Below are positions 17,369-26,357 of a stretch of 57,202 nt of DNA, piece after piece; position 1 is the first letter of the stretch, and the number at the start of each line of letters is the position of its first letter. The DNA lies in assembly GCA_030429365.1 (NCBI GenBank), contig JAUIEW010000004.1, positions 1 through 57,202 of the forward strand. Direction: 5' to 3'. A program made the translations under genes and the position numbers. The notes beneath the pieces were generated by a model. The model was not told the DNA's origin. It was given only the letters and a program-made list of their open reading frames with translations, and ran no database searches. This DNA comes from Phycisphaerae bacterium (lineage in GTDB: Bacteria > Planctomycetota > Phycisphaerae > UBA1845).

Positions 17369-18724
17369 ATGACCAACGACGCACCCGACAATCCCAACCC
17401 GACCGAAGCGCAGCACGCCTTCTTCGAAGAATCCGCGCGTTCGCTCGAGCGTATCCTTGAGGACGTGCGCAACGCCTCGCCCGAAGAGCGGCACCTGATG
17501 GCCGAAGACCTCGCCCAACTGGAAGCGATGCAGGAAAAACTCCGCCAGGGCGAAGTCCACATCCTTTGCTTCGGTTCGATCAACGTCGGCAAAAGCTCAC
17601 TGATCAACGCCCTGCGTGCAGAGTCCGACGCCGAAACCGGACCCATCGGCGGCTGGACGACCGCCAACAAGCGTTACGACTGGGCCACCTGCTCTTACAA
17701 AGTCCCGGGACTCGCCAACTCCAAGGTTGTGCTTGTCGATACGCCCGGACTCAACGAAGTCGACGGCGCAGAACGCGCCAGGATGGCCCACGATGCCGCG
17801 TCGGCTGCCGATTTAATCCTCTTCGTCGTCGCCGACGATTTCATGGACGTGCAATACGACGCACTCAGGCAACTGGCTGAAGCCCGCAAACCGATCATCG
17901 TCGTCTTCAACAAAACCGACACGCGCAAGCCCGACGAACTCCAGCGTCTCCTCGCAAAGATCCGCGACGATCGCGTGCCCAAGTTCATCAAACCCGAAGA
18001 CGTCGTCGCAGTGGCAGCCAACCCCATGCCGCGCCTCCGCATCATCGAACGCGCCGACGGAACCACCATCGAAGAGGAATATCAACCACCGCCCGACATC
18101 GAAGCGCTGCAAATCCGCATGCTCGAAATCCTCGGCGCGGAAGGCAAGGCGCTCATCGCGCTCAACTCAGCCGTCTTCTCGTCAGACAAAGCCGACCGCC
18201 TCATCGCGGTGAAGGAATCCATTCGCAGCCAGCAAGCCGAAAAGATCGTGCGCAACTTCGCCATCGGAAAAGCGCTGGCCGTCGCGTTCAACCCGGTGCC
18301 GATCGCTGACATCGCTGGCGGCGCACTCGTCGATGCGAAGATGATCCACAGCATCGCGGACATTTACGATTGTCGATTGTCTGCGAAACAAGTGCGCTCG
18401 CTGATTCTGGAAATCGGTAAGAGCGCAGGTTGGGTCGCCGGCGCCGAATGGATCACCCACGCTGGTTCCGGCGTGCTGAAAACGCTGACATTTGGTGTCA
18501 GTACGCTCGTTACCGGACCCATGCAGGCCTGCGCAGCCGCCGTCGGTTCTTACATTGTGGGGAAAGCCGCCCAGCACTATATTGTGCACGGCGAGGGATG
18601 GGGAAAAGACGGGGCAAAGAAGGTCATTCTCCGCATCATCAAAGACGCTGCCGCCGGTGGTAAAATCGACGACCTCAAGGACGAGATCAAGCAGCGCATC
18701 GCGCAGAATCGTCACGCATCCTGA
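17369..18724 (+). CDS. Era-like GTPase with C-terminal DUF697
   Basis: 451 residues. An acidic coiled N-terminus (residues 10-55) precedes the GTPase domain: G69SINVGKSSLIN (G1), GGWTTANKR (G2), DTPGLNEVDG (G3), NKTDTRK (G4). The C-terminal third (from about residue 285) matches DUF697, with KALAVAFNPVPIADIAGGAL and a hydrophobic hairpin ILEIGKSAGWVAGAEW, followed by another GVSTLVTGPMQACAAAVGSY segment; this region probably inserts in or associates with membrane. It is co-transcribed with the preceding GTPase (5 bp gap), and the G domains are clearly related, suggesting gene duplication. Specific function unknown. Confidence 0.85.
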   Translation: MTNDAPDNPNPTEAQHAFFEESARSLERILEDVRNASPEERHLMAEDLAQLEAMQEKLRQGEVHILCFGSINVGKSSLINALRAESDAETGPIGGWTTANKRYDWATCSYKVPGLANSKVVLVDTPGLNEVDGAERARMAHDAASAADLILFVVADDFMDVQYDALRQLAEARKPIIVVFNKTDTRKPDELQRLLAKIRDDRVPKFIKPEDVVAVAANPMPRLRIIERADGTTIEEEYQPPPDIEALQIRMLEILGAEGKALIALNSAVFSSDKADRLIAVKESIRSQQAEKIVRNFAIGKALAVAFNPVPIADIAGGALVDAKMIHSIADIYDCRLSAKQVRSLILEIGKSAGWVAGAEWITHAGSGVLKTLTFGVSTLVTGPMQACAAAVGSYIVGKAAQHYIVHGEGWGKDGAKKVILRIIKDAAAGGKIDDLKDEIKQRIAQNRHAS

Positions 18725-18894
18725 TTGATACCAGCGCCGAAGCTGTCGATCAAAATGGTGCGAAACGGTTGCGCGATCGCCGTGTCTGCGTATTTTCGCA
18801 GCACGGCGCACTAAGCATCCTTGATTCCAGCCCCCGGCTTGGCCAACAATAACGAGTGGCTGGGTTGTTTTCGTCAACAGCACCGGACGTTCCT

Positions 18895-21800
18895 ATGCGA
18901 ATCAAAATCAATGCTCTTTTCATCACGCTGATCTGCGCGCTGCCCGCGACTGCATTCGACCCAATCGCGGGCGATTACTCACGCGACAATCCGCTGCACA
19001 TCCGCGTGATGTCCTACAACACGCAGCGTAACTTCATCTCGGATCCTGGAAGCGACGACACATTCAATCGCATCCTCGTCGCCGTCGATCCAGACGTGAT
19101 CGTGTTTCAGGAAATCGAAACCGACGTCGCCCAATCCACGATGATCGCTCGCCTCAATGCGGTCCTGCCTCCGCCTTCGGGAAGTTGGCAGGTGCAGTTC
19201 GGGTTGACAGGTGGTATTCGCAATGTGCTGGCTTCGCGATTCCCCTTGGCCGACACGCGGACAGATACGATCCCCGCATCGGCAACGCGCGGCGTCACCA
19301 TTGGCCGCATCGACTTGCCCGATTCAATTTATGCCGACGACATTTACGTCATGGGGGTCCACCTCAAAGCGTTCAGCGGTAGCGAAGAAGATGCCCTGCG
19401 ACAACAAAGTGCCGATGCAATCACAAACTGGTTGGCGGACGCGCGCGGTGTCGTTCGACCATCCGGCAACAACATCGTCTTGCCCAATAGCACACCGATG
19501 ATCGTCATGGGCGATTTCAACCTCGTCGGCCCGAGCATCCAGCCGGAACTCACGCTGACAAACGGCGACATTCAAAATGAAGCGACCTACGGAACGGATG
19601 TGAAAGGTGACTGGGACAACACCGACATGGGCGACCTCATGCCCGCAGACCCATTCACAGGCGACACCGACACCTGGCCCAGCACGTCGGGCAACCCCAG
19701 TTCGCGACTCGACCGCTTCATCTACACCGACAGTTCGACGGTGGTGGCCAACAGCTTCGTCCTCAATACGTTGAACATGAACAGTGCGGCGCTTACGGGA
19801 ACGGGGTTGTTTTCGAACGACACCACGTCGTCGAACTCGGCCGACCACCTGCCGATCGTGATGGACATCGAAATTGTTCAGGACTGCAACGAAAACTCGA
19901 TCCCTGACGAAGTCGAGATCGCAGCCGGCACCGCCACCGACTGCAACGCGAACATGATCCCAGACGACTGCGAGGGGTTGGACGATTGCAACAACAACGG
20001 CATCGCCGACCTGTGCGATATCGCCAACGAACAAAGCCTCGACTGCAACAACAACATCGTCCCCGACGAATGCGAACCGCCCGCAGACTGCAACGCCAAC
20101 GGGATTCAGGACATTTGCGACATCGCAGCCGGCACCAGCAGCGACTGCAACGACAACGATGTACCCGATCTGTGCGAACTCATGCAGGGCGCGGAAGATT
20201 GCAACGCCAACGACGTCCCCGACGAATGTGAGCCGGACGAAGACTGCAACAACAACGGCACGCAGGACATCTGCGACATCGCCAACGAAACCAGCATCGA
20301 CTGTGACGGCAACAGCGTACCCGATTCATGCGAACTCGACGGGACCGACGACGTCGTCGTGTTGGCCAGCGATTTTGAAACGCAGTTCCCACCGACCGGA
20401 TGGTCTGCCAGCGGTTTGTGGCATGGCTCAACCGATTGCCCGAGAACCAACTCCTGCGACCCGGTCGCCTGGGCCTACTTTGGCGACGACACGGTCTGCA
20501 ACTTCGCAACCGGCTTGACCGAAGTCGGCGTGATGTCTGCACCACAAGTGACGATCCCATCCGGCGCCCTCTCCGCGACGCTGACTTACTGCTCCGCATA
20601 CAACGGCGAAGGCGGCAATGCCAACGCCTCTGGTTTCGATTGGGCATACGTGACCGTCAATGGTGCGGAAGTTGACGACGCGGGCGTTGACGGCGTTCAA
20701 AACACCTGGGAAGTTCGCACGGTCAACTTAGACGCCTACATCGGGCAAACGATCAACCTTGAATGGCGATTCGACTCGCGCGACGGATCGGTCAATACCG
20801 GTCTCGGTTGGCAGGTCGACAACATCGAACTCATCGCGCCAACGCCAGCCGACCGCGACTGCAACCAAAACGGCACCCTCGATTCTTGCGAGATCGACGC
20901 CGGCAGCGCCGACGACTGCAACCTCGACGGCATCCCCGACGAATGCAGTCCCGACTGCAACGCGAATACCATTCCCGATGTGTGTGATGCTGTTGCGCTA
21001 CTGACGGGTCAGCCCGAGGACAACGAGCGGTGCTTGGGCGGCGACGCCAACTTCAGCGTCACCGTGACCGAACCAACCGCAAGCATTCAATGGTTCAAGG
21101 GAGCGACGCCGCTTGCCGATGGCGGAACCGTTTCCGGCGCAAACACTGAAAACCTGACGATCACCAATGTGGGTGTATCAGACGAAGGAAGCTATCACTG
21201 CGTCGTCACCGATGGGTGTGTCGTGGCGACCAGCGATCCCGCCTCGCTTGATGTCGTGGGCACGCCCGCGACGATTACCGGCCAGCCCGAATTCCTCATT
21301 GAGAAATGCGCTGGCGAAGACACTTCATTCTCCGTCAGCGCCGCTGGTTCAGAACCGCTGCACTACGAATGGCGGAGGAATGGACAACCCATCGGCGCTC
21401 CTGACGCGCCAACACTGAACCTGAATTTCGTCACGACCGATGACTCCGGCGACTACACGTGCATGGTCTCCAATGCGTGCGGGTCTGAACTGTCCTCGAT
21501 CGGCGAACTCGCAGTGGGCGGCGGAGCGTTCACTCAGCATCCAGCCGACACCTGCGTCGAGTCCGGCGCGAACATTGTGCTGCAAGCGTCAGCGGCTGGC
21601 AGCGGATTCCTTTGGGCGTGGACGAAGGATGGCCTTGGCATCGCCAATGGCGGGCAGATTTCCGGCGCAACAACCGGAACGTTGACCATCTCCAATGCCA
21701 CCGCAGCCAATGCTGGCGACTACATCGCGTACGCGTACAACACCGCGCCGCTTTGCGTCAACGCCAGCAGCCCAGCCACCGTGTCTGTTGACGGCTGCGA

Positions 21801-21993
21801 CCCGTGCCCCACGCCTGGCGATTTTGACAACGATGGCGATATAGACCTGTCCGACGCGCAGTTCTTCATCGAATGTTTCGGCGAAAACGTGTTCCTTCAA
21901 CCGGCGTGCGAATGTGCGAACTTGAACGCGGCCAGCCCGGTCATCGACATAGCCGACTGGGAAATGTTTACACCACTGCTGACAGGGCCGTAG
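18895..21993 (+). CDS. Secreted endonuclease/exonuclease/phosphatase-fold protein with Ca-binding repeats, Ig domains and dockerin-like tail
   Basis: 1032 residues from ATG 18895, which opens a clear signal peptide (MRIKINALFITLICALPATA). Residues 30-325 are an EEP-family domain: VMSYNTQRNF, VIVFQEIETD, VMGVHLKAF, VMGDFNLVG and SADHLPIVMD give the Asn, Glu, Asp and His active-site positions. Next come at least nine DCNxNxIPDxCE-type repeats, interrupted by a MAM/jelly-roll-like domain (FETQFPPTGWSASGLWHG), then three Ig-like domains and a final calcium-loop segment GDFDNDGDIDLSDAQFF like a type I dockerin. Such tails are frequent in planctomycete exported proteins. Catalysis on nucleic acid or lipid phosphate is possible but unproven. 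Confidence 0.85.
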   Translation: MRIKINALFITLICALPATAFDPIAGDYSRDNPLHIRVMSYNTQRNFISDPGSDDTFNRILVAVDPDVIVFQEIETDVAQSTMIARLNAVLPPPSGSWQVQFGLTGGIRNVLASRFPLADTRTDTIPASATRGVTIGRIDLPDSIYADDIYVMGVHLKAFSGSEEDALRQQSADAITNWLADARGVVRPSGNNIVLPNSTPMIVMGDFNLVGPSIQPELTLTNGDIQNEATYGTDVKGDWDNTDMGDLMPADPFTGDTDTWPSTSGNPSSRLDRFIYTDSSTVVANSFVLNTLNMNSAALTGTGLFSNDTTSSNSADHLPIVMDIEIVQDCNENSIPDEVEIAAGTATDCNANMIPDDCEGLDDCNNNGIADLCDIANEQSLDCNNNIVPDECEPPADCNANGIQDICDIAAGTSSDCNDNDVPDLCELMQGAEDCNANDVPDECEPDEDCNNNGTQDICDIANETSIDCDGNSVPDSCELDGTDDVVVLASDFETQFPPTGWSASGLWHGSTDCPRTNSCDPVAWAYFGDDTVCNFATGLTEVGVMSAPQVTIPSGALSATLTYCSAYNGEGGNANASGFDWAYVTVNGAEVDDAGVDGVQNTWEVRTVNLDAYIGQTINLEWRFDSRDGSVNTGLGWQVDNIELIAPTPADRDCNQNGTLDSCEIDAGSADDCNLDGIPDECSPDCNANTIPDVCDAVALLTGQPEDNERCLGGDANFSVTVTEPTASIQWFKGATPLADGGTVSGANTENLTITNVGVSDEGSYHCVVTDGCVVATSDPASLDVVGTPATITGQPEFLIEKCAGEDTSFSVSAAGSEPLHYEWRRNGQPIGAPDAPTLNLNFVTTDDSGDYTCMVSNACGSELSSIGELAVGGGAFTQHPADTCVESGANIVLQASAAGSGFLWAWTKDGLGIANGGQISGATTGTLTISNATAANAGDYIAYAYNTAPLCVNASSPATVSVDGCDPCPTPGDFDNDGDIDLSDAQFFIECFGENVFLQPACECANLNAASPVIDIADWEMFTPLLTGP

Positions 21994-22017
21994 TGTCCGC
22001 TGTGTGAATCTGACACG

Positions 22018-22398
22018 TCAATAGTCGAGCGACACCAGATATTCGCAACCGATGAGGAACCCGTCATCCGTCAGCGTGCGGTGGCGCACCACTGCCGGAA
22101 CAAGCGGACTGTCCGATTCGCTCCAGAACAGGCGCAACCGGATGATCGACCCGACATCGATCGACCGTCGATACAGGAACGCGATTCCGCCGATCGACGC
22201 GTCATGCAATGCGGCTGATTCCTCGCGGCTTGGATCCTTTGGGTCGATGATCGCCAGCGGCCACGTTCGCTTGTGTCGCAAGAATGCTCGACGCCCGGTT
22301 GCCCGGGTCGAGTCGCACCGCCGTTGTGAGATTGCCAGAAATCGCAACAGCACTTCGCGAATCAGCACGTTCGATGAAGGCTTCGTGTCCACGTCCAT
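22018..22398 (-). CDS. PilZ domain protein (probable c-di-GMP binding)
   Basis: 126 residues from ATG 22398, preceded by GGGAGGGGAG; the track start at 22521 gives a poor leader. The PilZ signature is visible: an RxxxR motif (RRAFLRHKRTW) followed about 25 residues later by DASIGGIAF (D-x-S-x-x-G), then a six-stranded barrel ending IGCEYLVSLDY. It most likely binds c-di-GMP and acts on a partner protein. There is no enzymatic domain. Divergent from psd. Confidence 0.8.
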   Translation of the reverse strand: MDVDTKPSSNVLIREVLLRFLAISQRRCDSTRATGRRAFLRHKRTWPLAIIDPKDPSREESAALHDASIGGIAFLYRRSIDVGSIIRLRLFWSESDSPLVPAVVRHRTLTDDGFLIGCEYLVSLDY

Positions 22399-22566
22399 TT
22401 TGCTCCCCTCCCTGCCAAACAAAACTTTACGATCCGAAAAAAGCCTTTGGCAATCGGCGTCATGTCGCAATGGACGGACGTGGAAAGTTATCAGCCGCTC
22501 GCATGGAAAGAGCCGGCGCAACGTGCTAAGGTAGCCGGCAATTCCACGCGAAACGGACGCAACGAT

Positions 22567-23223
22567 ATGGGACTTGCTAAAGAGGGACTGCGGGAGATTC
22601 TGCTTTCAACGCTCGTGCTCGGCGCGGCGATGTGGGGGCTTTGCTATGTGCATTGGGCGCTTGCGATCATCCCTGCCGTCGTCTTGATCTGGGCGTTCTC
22701 GTTCTTTCGCGACCCGAAGCGCATCACCAACGTGGCGGACAACGTGCTCGTTTCGCCAGCCGACGGCACCGTGACCGAAGTCGTCCACCTCGATCACCAC
22801 GAACAGATCGGCGGGTCCGCCATCCGCGTCGGCATCTTCCTGAGCATCTTCAACGTCCACATCAATCGCGCTCCGTGCGCGGGTGTCGTGCGCACGGTCA
22901 GCTATCAGCCGGGAAAGTTTCTCGACGCCCGTCACGAGGATGCCGGCAGACTCAACGAATCCAACACGCTGGTCATCGACCCGGCGTCGCCGATCGCCGG
23001 GCCCGTCGTCGTGCGGCAGGTCTCCGGACTGATCGCCCGCCGCATAATCTGCCATGCCAAGCCTGAAACCGAGCTGGTTTGCGGGGAACGCTTCGGGCTG
23101 ATTAAATTTGGTTCGCGAACCGAGTTGATCGTTCCCGATAAACAGGGGATCACCATCACGACCCAAGTCGGCGACAAGGTGCAAGCCGGCCTGACAGAAA
23201 TGATGACCTGTTCCGGGAAATAG
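22567..23223 (+). CDS. psd: Phosphatidylserine decarboxylase (archaeal-type, short form)
   Basis: 218 residues from ATG 22567; the track start adds 40 residues lacking conservation. Two N-terminal membrane-facing hydrophobic stretches (LREILLSTLVLGAAMWGL, WALAIIPAVVLIWAF), then the decarboxylase domain: SPADGTVTEV, FLSIFNVHINRAP, and the autocleavage motif FGSRTEL, where cleavage before Ser would generate the pyruvoyl group. It makes phosphatidylethanolamine from phosphatidylserine at the inner membrane. pssA, which makes the substrate, follows after 98 bp that contain a palindrome. A pyruvoyl-type short Psd is usual in bacteria with this gene pair. Confidence 0.92.
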   Translation: MGLAKEGLREILLSTLVLGAAMWGLCYVHWALAIIPAVVLIWAFSFFRDPKRITNVADNVLVSPADGTVTEVVHLDHHEQIGGSAIRVGIFLSIFNVHINRAPCAGVVRTVSYQPGKFLDARHEDAGRLNESNTLVIDPASPIAGPVVVRQVSGLIARRIICHAKPETELVCGERFGLIKFGSRTELIVPDKQGITITTQVGDKVQAGLTEMMTCSGK

Positions 23224-23237
23224 AGTTGCGATTTGCC

Positions 23238-23267
23238 GGGTGCCACTGGCTGCTCGCCAGCCAGTGC
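23238..23267. repeat. REP-like palindrome, family C (GGGTGCCACTGGCTG...)
   Basis: Sequence GGGTGCCACTGGCTGCTCGCCAGCCAGTGC between psd and pssA. It folds as a perfect 9-bp stem CACTGGCTG / CAGCCAGTG around CTCGC. A close copy lies at 56082-56107, so this is a dispersed intergenic repeat rather than a dedicated terminator, although it could stop or stabilise the psd end of the transcript. Confidence 0.65.
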
Positions 23268-23321
23268 TCAAAGTAGCGAACCCCGCTAGAAAGCGAACCG
23301 CAAGAGCCACAGGGAGAGATC

Positions 23322-24275
23322 ATGAAAATCGCCGACGAAACCGGCAAACCCGTCACGCATCACCGATCGGTGCGCCGGCTCCGCTCCATCGCCGTTCTTC
23401 CGACCATGCTGACACTCGCCAACATGCTTTGCGGATTTGCAGCCGTCTACCTTTGCATGCTTGGCCTGATCGATGCGTTCACCGGCGTTGGTGCGGCTGC
23501 GAAGACAACCCTGAACCGGCAAATGATTGAGGACCTGCTTCCGACCTATGTGTCGGTTGGTGGTGTACTGATTTTCCTCGGCATGTTTTTCGACGGCATG
23601 GATGGCCGCGTCGCCCGCATGACCACCGGAACGACCAACTTCGGCGGACAACTCGACTCGCTCGCCGACATGATCACCTTCGGCATCGCGCCGGCCATGC
23701 TCGTGATCGTGATGATCCTGACCGGACATCACGAAGGCCTCGAAGGTCCGTTCATCAAACAGCGCATCGCCTGGGTCGCCGGCGCGGTCTATGTCAGTTG
23801 CTGCGGCCTGCGGTTGGCAAGGTTTAACGTCGAACACGCCGAGGGCGACCTCAAGCACACGCGCTTCTATGGCCTGCCCAGCCCAGGCGCCGCCGCCCTC
23901 GTCGCGTCGCTGGTTATCCTTCACGAACACGTCGCCGAGGCCCGCGGCATGGTGCTCGTCAATTCGCTTCCGGTCATCACCGTCATCGCCGGCATGCTCA
24001 TGGTAAGCCGCGTGCAATACGTCCACGTCGGCAACACCTACCTCCGCGGCCGCAAACCATGGGGATACGGCGTGCTCATGGTCCTCATCGCCGGCGTCTT
24101 CATCGCTTACCCATCACCGACCCTGGCCGGCATCGTAGCCATCTACGTCCTGAGCGGACCGATCAACACGCTGTTCAAAAAGAAGAAACAAAAGCACGCT
24201 CCAGAAAGCAAGAAACAAACCACCGAACCAACCGCAGACGCATCAGGCGTGAGCCAATCGAACAGTGCTTCGTAG
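23322..24275 (+). CDS. pssA: CDP-diacylglycerol-serine O-phosphatidyltransferase
   Basis: 317 residues with GGGAG before the ATG. The CDP-alcohol phosphotransferase signature is complete: FDGMDGRVAR with GQLDSLADM following (D-x2-D-G-x2-A-R-x8-G-x3-D-x3-D). Several membrane segments follow, e.g. ITFGIAPAMLVIVMILTG and VLMVLIAGVFIAYPSP. It transfers the phosphatidyl group from CDP-diacylglycerol to L-serine at the cytoplasmic membrane, giving the substrate for Psd. The last 45 residues are a Lys/Glu-rich cytoplasmic tail. The downstream gene starts 63 bp later. Confidence 0.93.
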   Translation: MKIADETGKPVTHHRSVRRLRSIAVLPTMLTLANMLCGFAAVYLCMLGLIDAFTGVGAAAKTTLNRQMIEDLLPTYVSVGGVLIFLGMFFDGMDGRVARMTTGTTNFGGQLDSLADMITFGIAPAMLVIVMILTGHHEGLEGPFIKQRIAWVAGAVYVSCCGLRLARFNVEHAEGDLKHTRFYGLPSPGAAALVASLVILHEHVAEARGMVLVNSLPVITVIAGMLMVSRVQYVHVGNTYLRGRKPWGYGVLMVLIAGVFIAYPSPTLAGIVAIYVLSGPINTLFKKKKQKHAPESKKQTTEPTADASGVSQSNSAS

Positions 24276-24338
24276 CGATAGCGGCAAACCGAAGAAAGGG
24301 AGCTTTGGGCACCCATCCGTCGACACCGGGACAGATTC

Positions 24339-24836
24339 GTGATTAGGCGGCTAGGCAAATCTCTTTTGATTGGATCGCTGATATCTATTGTTGCAATTTG
24401 GATTGCAAGCTATTGGAACATACTCTACGCATTGTCTGGGAATCGCCATACACTTCTTTTATCGCGAGGCTGCGTTTCCTGGACTCAGCAATCAGTGCTG
24501 GATGAGTTTGCATTTGGAGTCTATGAGTCCATGGGTTTCAAGCAAACCAAATTGGTCGTTCTGGGATTCAATGATCTGTCAACAGATTGGATGCCTCTTC
24601 CATTCCACCGGAAGTTTGCAGACGGCCAAATTCAATTGCGAATACCACTGTGGCCACTTGCGCTCTTCCTATTCATCGCGGCACTCTGGAATCTTGTGCT
24701 TCGCAGTTACTGGATTCAATGGAGATTCCCGAATTGCTGCAAGAAATGCAGATACAGCTTGGTTGGCAATTCAAGCGGTGTTTGCCCGGAATGTGGAACC
24801 AAGACAGATAGTGAAACACAAGTCAAAGACGATTGA
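24339..24836 (+). CDS. Membrane protein with C-terminal zinc ribbon
   Basis: 165 residues from GTG. A membrane segment at 8-28 (SLLIGSLISIVAIWIASYW) and another at about 102-122 (LWPLALFLFIAALWNLVLRS) flank an exported central domain. The tail is a four-Cys zinc ribbon (CCKKCRYSLVGNSSGVCPECG), a motif I know as common on small planctomycete membrane proteins of unknown function. The base composition of this gene is more A+T-rich than that of the pssA gene before it. Function unknown. Confidence 0.75.
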   Translation: MIRRLGKSLLIGSLISIVAIWIASYWNILYALSGNRHTLLLSRGCVSWTQQSVLDEFAFGVYESMGFKQTKLVVLGFNDLSTDWMPLPFHRKFADGQIQLRIPLWPLALFLFIAALWNLVLRSYWIQWRFPNCCKKCRYSLVGNSSGVCPECGTKTDSETQVKDD

Positions 24837-24877
24837 TTGTAGAAGCGCAAGGAACGGACTTGTCCGGTGAATCCGCG

Positions 24878-26149
24878 TTAAATCGTATCCGCCACGCGTC
24901 TTACATCTGCACCAACCGCTTTTAACTTCTCTTCAATTCGCTCGTAGCCGCGATCGAGGTGGTACATGCGTTGCACGCGCGTTTGCCCCTTCGCCAATAG
25001 ACCTGCAAGAACCAGCGCCGCCGACGCGCGCAGGTCGGAGGCCATCACCGGCGCGCCGACGAGTTTCTTGACGCCTTCAACAATGACGGTCGGGCCTTCC
25101 TTGCGAAGGCGCGTGCCCATGCGGTTGAGTTCCGCGACGTGCAGGAATCGATCGGGGAAAATCTTCTCGGTGATCACGCTGTTACCGTCGGCCAGCGAAA
25201 GCAGCACCATCGTCTGCGCCTGCAAGTCCGTCGGGAAACCGGGGTAAGGCTGCGTCGTAATCTCGGTCGGATCCAACCTTCGCGACGACGACACGTTCAC
25301 ACCCTTGTCGGTTTTTTCGATATTCAAACCAACGCGGCGAAGCGTATCGACAAACGCCACGAGGTGATCGATGCGGCAATCCTTGAGCGTCAGTTCACCA
25401 TTGCTGACCGCAGCCGCAATCATGAACGTGCCGGCTTCGATCCGGTCGGGAATGATCGTGTGCTCTGCACCATGAAGCGAAGCCACGCCCTCGACAACAA
25501 TGCGCGGCGTCCCCTGTCCCTCGATCCGCGCACCGCACTTATTCAAAAAGTCAGCAAGGTCCACGATCTCCGGTTCGCAGGCGGCTGACTCGATGACCGT
25601 TCGCCCTTCGGCGAGGGTGGCGGCCATCAATACGTTGGCCGTTCCGGTGACGGTCGACCCAAACGCACCACCAAGAAACAGCTCGGACCCGCGCAGCTTC
25701 TTCGCTTTCATCACGAAGTCACCGTTGACCAGATCGGTGTCCGCACCCAGCGCTTCGAGTCCTTGAATGTGCAAGCGAACGGGGCGATCGCCAATCGCGC
25801 AACCACCCGGCATCGAAATCTGCGCTTTCCGCCGTTTCGCGAGCAGCGGTCCCAACACGCAGATGCTCGCCCGCATCTTGCTGACGAGTTCGTATTCGGC
25901 GTGGCAGTTCATTTCATCTTCGGCGCGGAGGTGCAGTGCCCCGGACTCGTCGCGTTCGGTTTCCACGCCCAGTCGATTAAGTAACACGCACATCTGTCGA
26001 ACGTCGCGAAGGTCGGGCACGTTGCGAAGAATGGTCTCGCCTTCGCAGAGAATGCAGGCGGCCATGATGGGCAGCGCCGCGTTCTTCGCCCCGCTCACTG
26101 GAATGGTACCCTTGAGACGATTCCCTCCCTGGATAATCAAGCTCTCCAC
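24878..26149 (-). CDS. murA: UDP-N-acetylglucosamine 1-carboxyvinyltransferase
   Basis: 423 residues from GTG 26149, with GAGGT upstream. First committed step of peptidoglycan synthesis, adding enolpyruvate from PEP to UDP-GlcNAc in the cytoplasm. N-terminus LIIQGGNRLKGTIPVSGAKN, the catalytic loop PGGCAIGDRPV with C117 (equivalent to E. coli C115, the fosfomycin target), and FPDRFLHVAELNRMG are all typical. Length matches the family (419-430). Presence of the active-site Cys predicts fosfomycin sensitivity. It shows the organism keeps a peptidoglycan pathway. Confidence 0.96.
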   Translation of the reverse strand: MESLIIQGGNRLKGTIPVSGAKNAALPIMAACILCEGETILRNVPDLRDVRQMCVLLNRLGVETERDESGALHLRAEDEMNCHAEYELVSKMRASICVLGPLLAKRRKAQISMPGGCAIGDRPVRLHIQGLEALGADTDLVNGDFVMKAKKLRGSELFLGGAFGSTVTGTANVLMAATLAEGRTVIESAACEPEIVDLADFLNKCGARIEGQGTPRIVVEGVASLHGAEHTIIPDRIEAGTFMIAAAVSNGELTLKDCRIDHLVAFVDTLRRVGLNIEKTDKGVNVSSSRRLDPTEITTQPYPGFPTDLQAQTMVLLSLADGNSVITEKIFPDRFLHVAELNRMGTRLRKEGPTVIVEGVKKLVGAPVMASDLRASAALVLAGLLAKGQTRVQRMYHLDRGYERIEEKLKAVGADVRRVADTI

Positions 26150-26253
26150 AACAATGACCTCGCGAAATTAAGGGTGAAATGAATAAGACAAAAGGCAACC
26201 GCGCCGCCGGCATCATAACCGATTCGTCAAGTCCGCCCAAGGTCGATAAATGC

Positions 26254-26317
26254 GTAGGGTGGGCCGTGCCCACCAAGTCGTTGGCGCGCAAAAGGCGGTG
26301 GGCACGGCCCACCCTAC
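26254..26317. repeat. REP-like inverted repeat, family A (GTAGGGTGGGCCGTGCCCACC)
   Basis: Perfect 21-bp inverted repeat with a 22-nt spacer between murA and prmC: GTAGGGTGGGCCGTGCCCACC and its complement. A second, imperfect copy lies between atpH and atpA (38874-38940). Each arm contains its own short palindrome. The dispersed copies and intergenic placement mark it as a REP/MITE-like element. Confidence 0.75.
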
Positions 26318-26357
26318 GATTCGCCAACCTACGATTCGAATGTCGAATCAAATGCGC

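Noticed and set aside
18182-18883. 233-residue minus-strand ORF
   Set aside because: Antisense to the second GTPase; no homology pattern.
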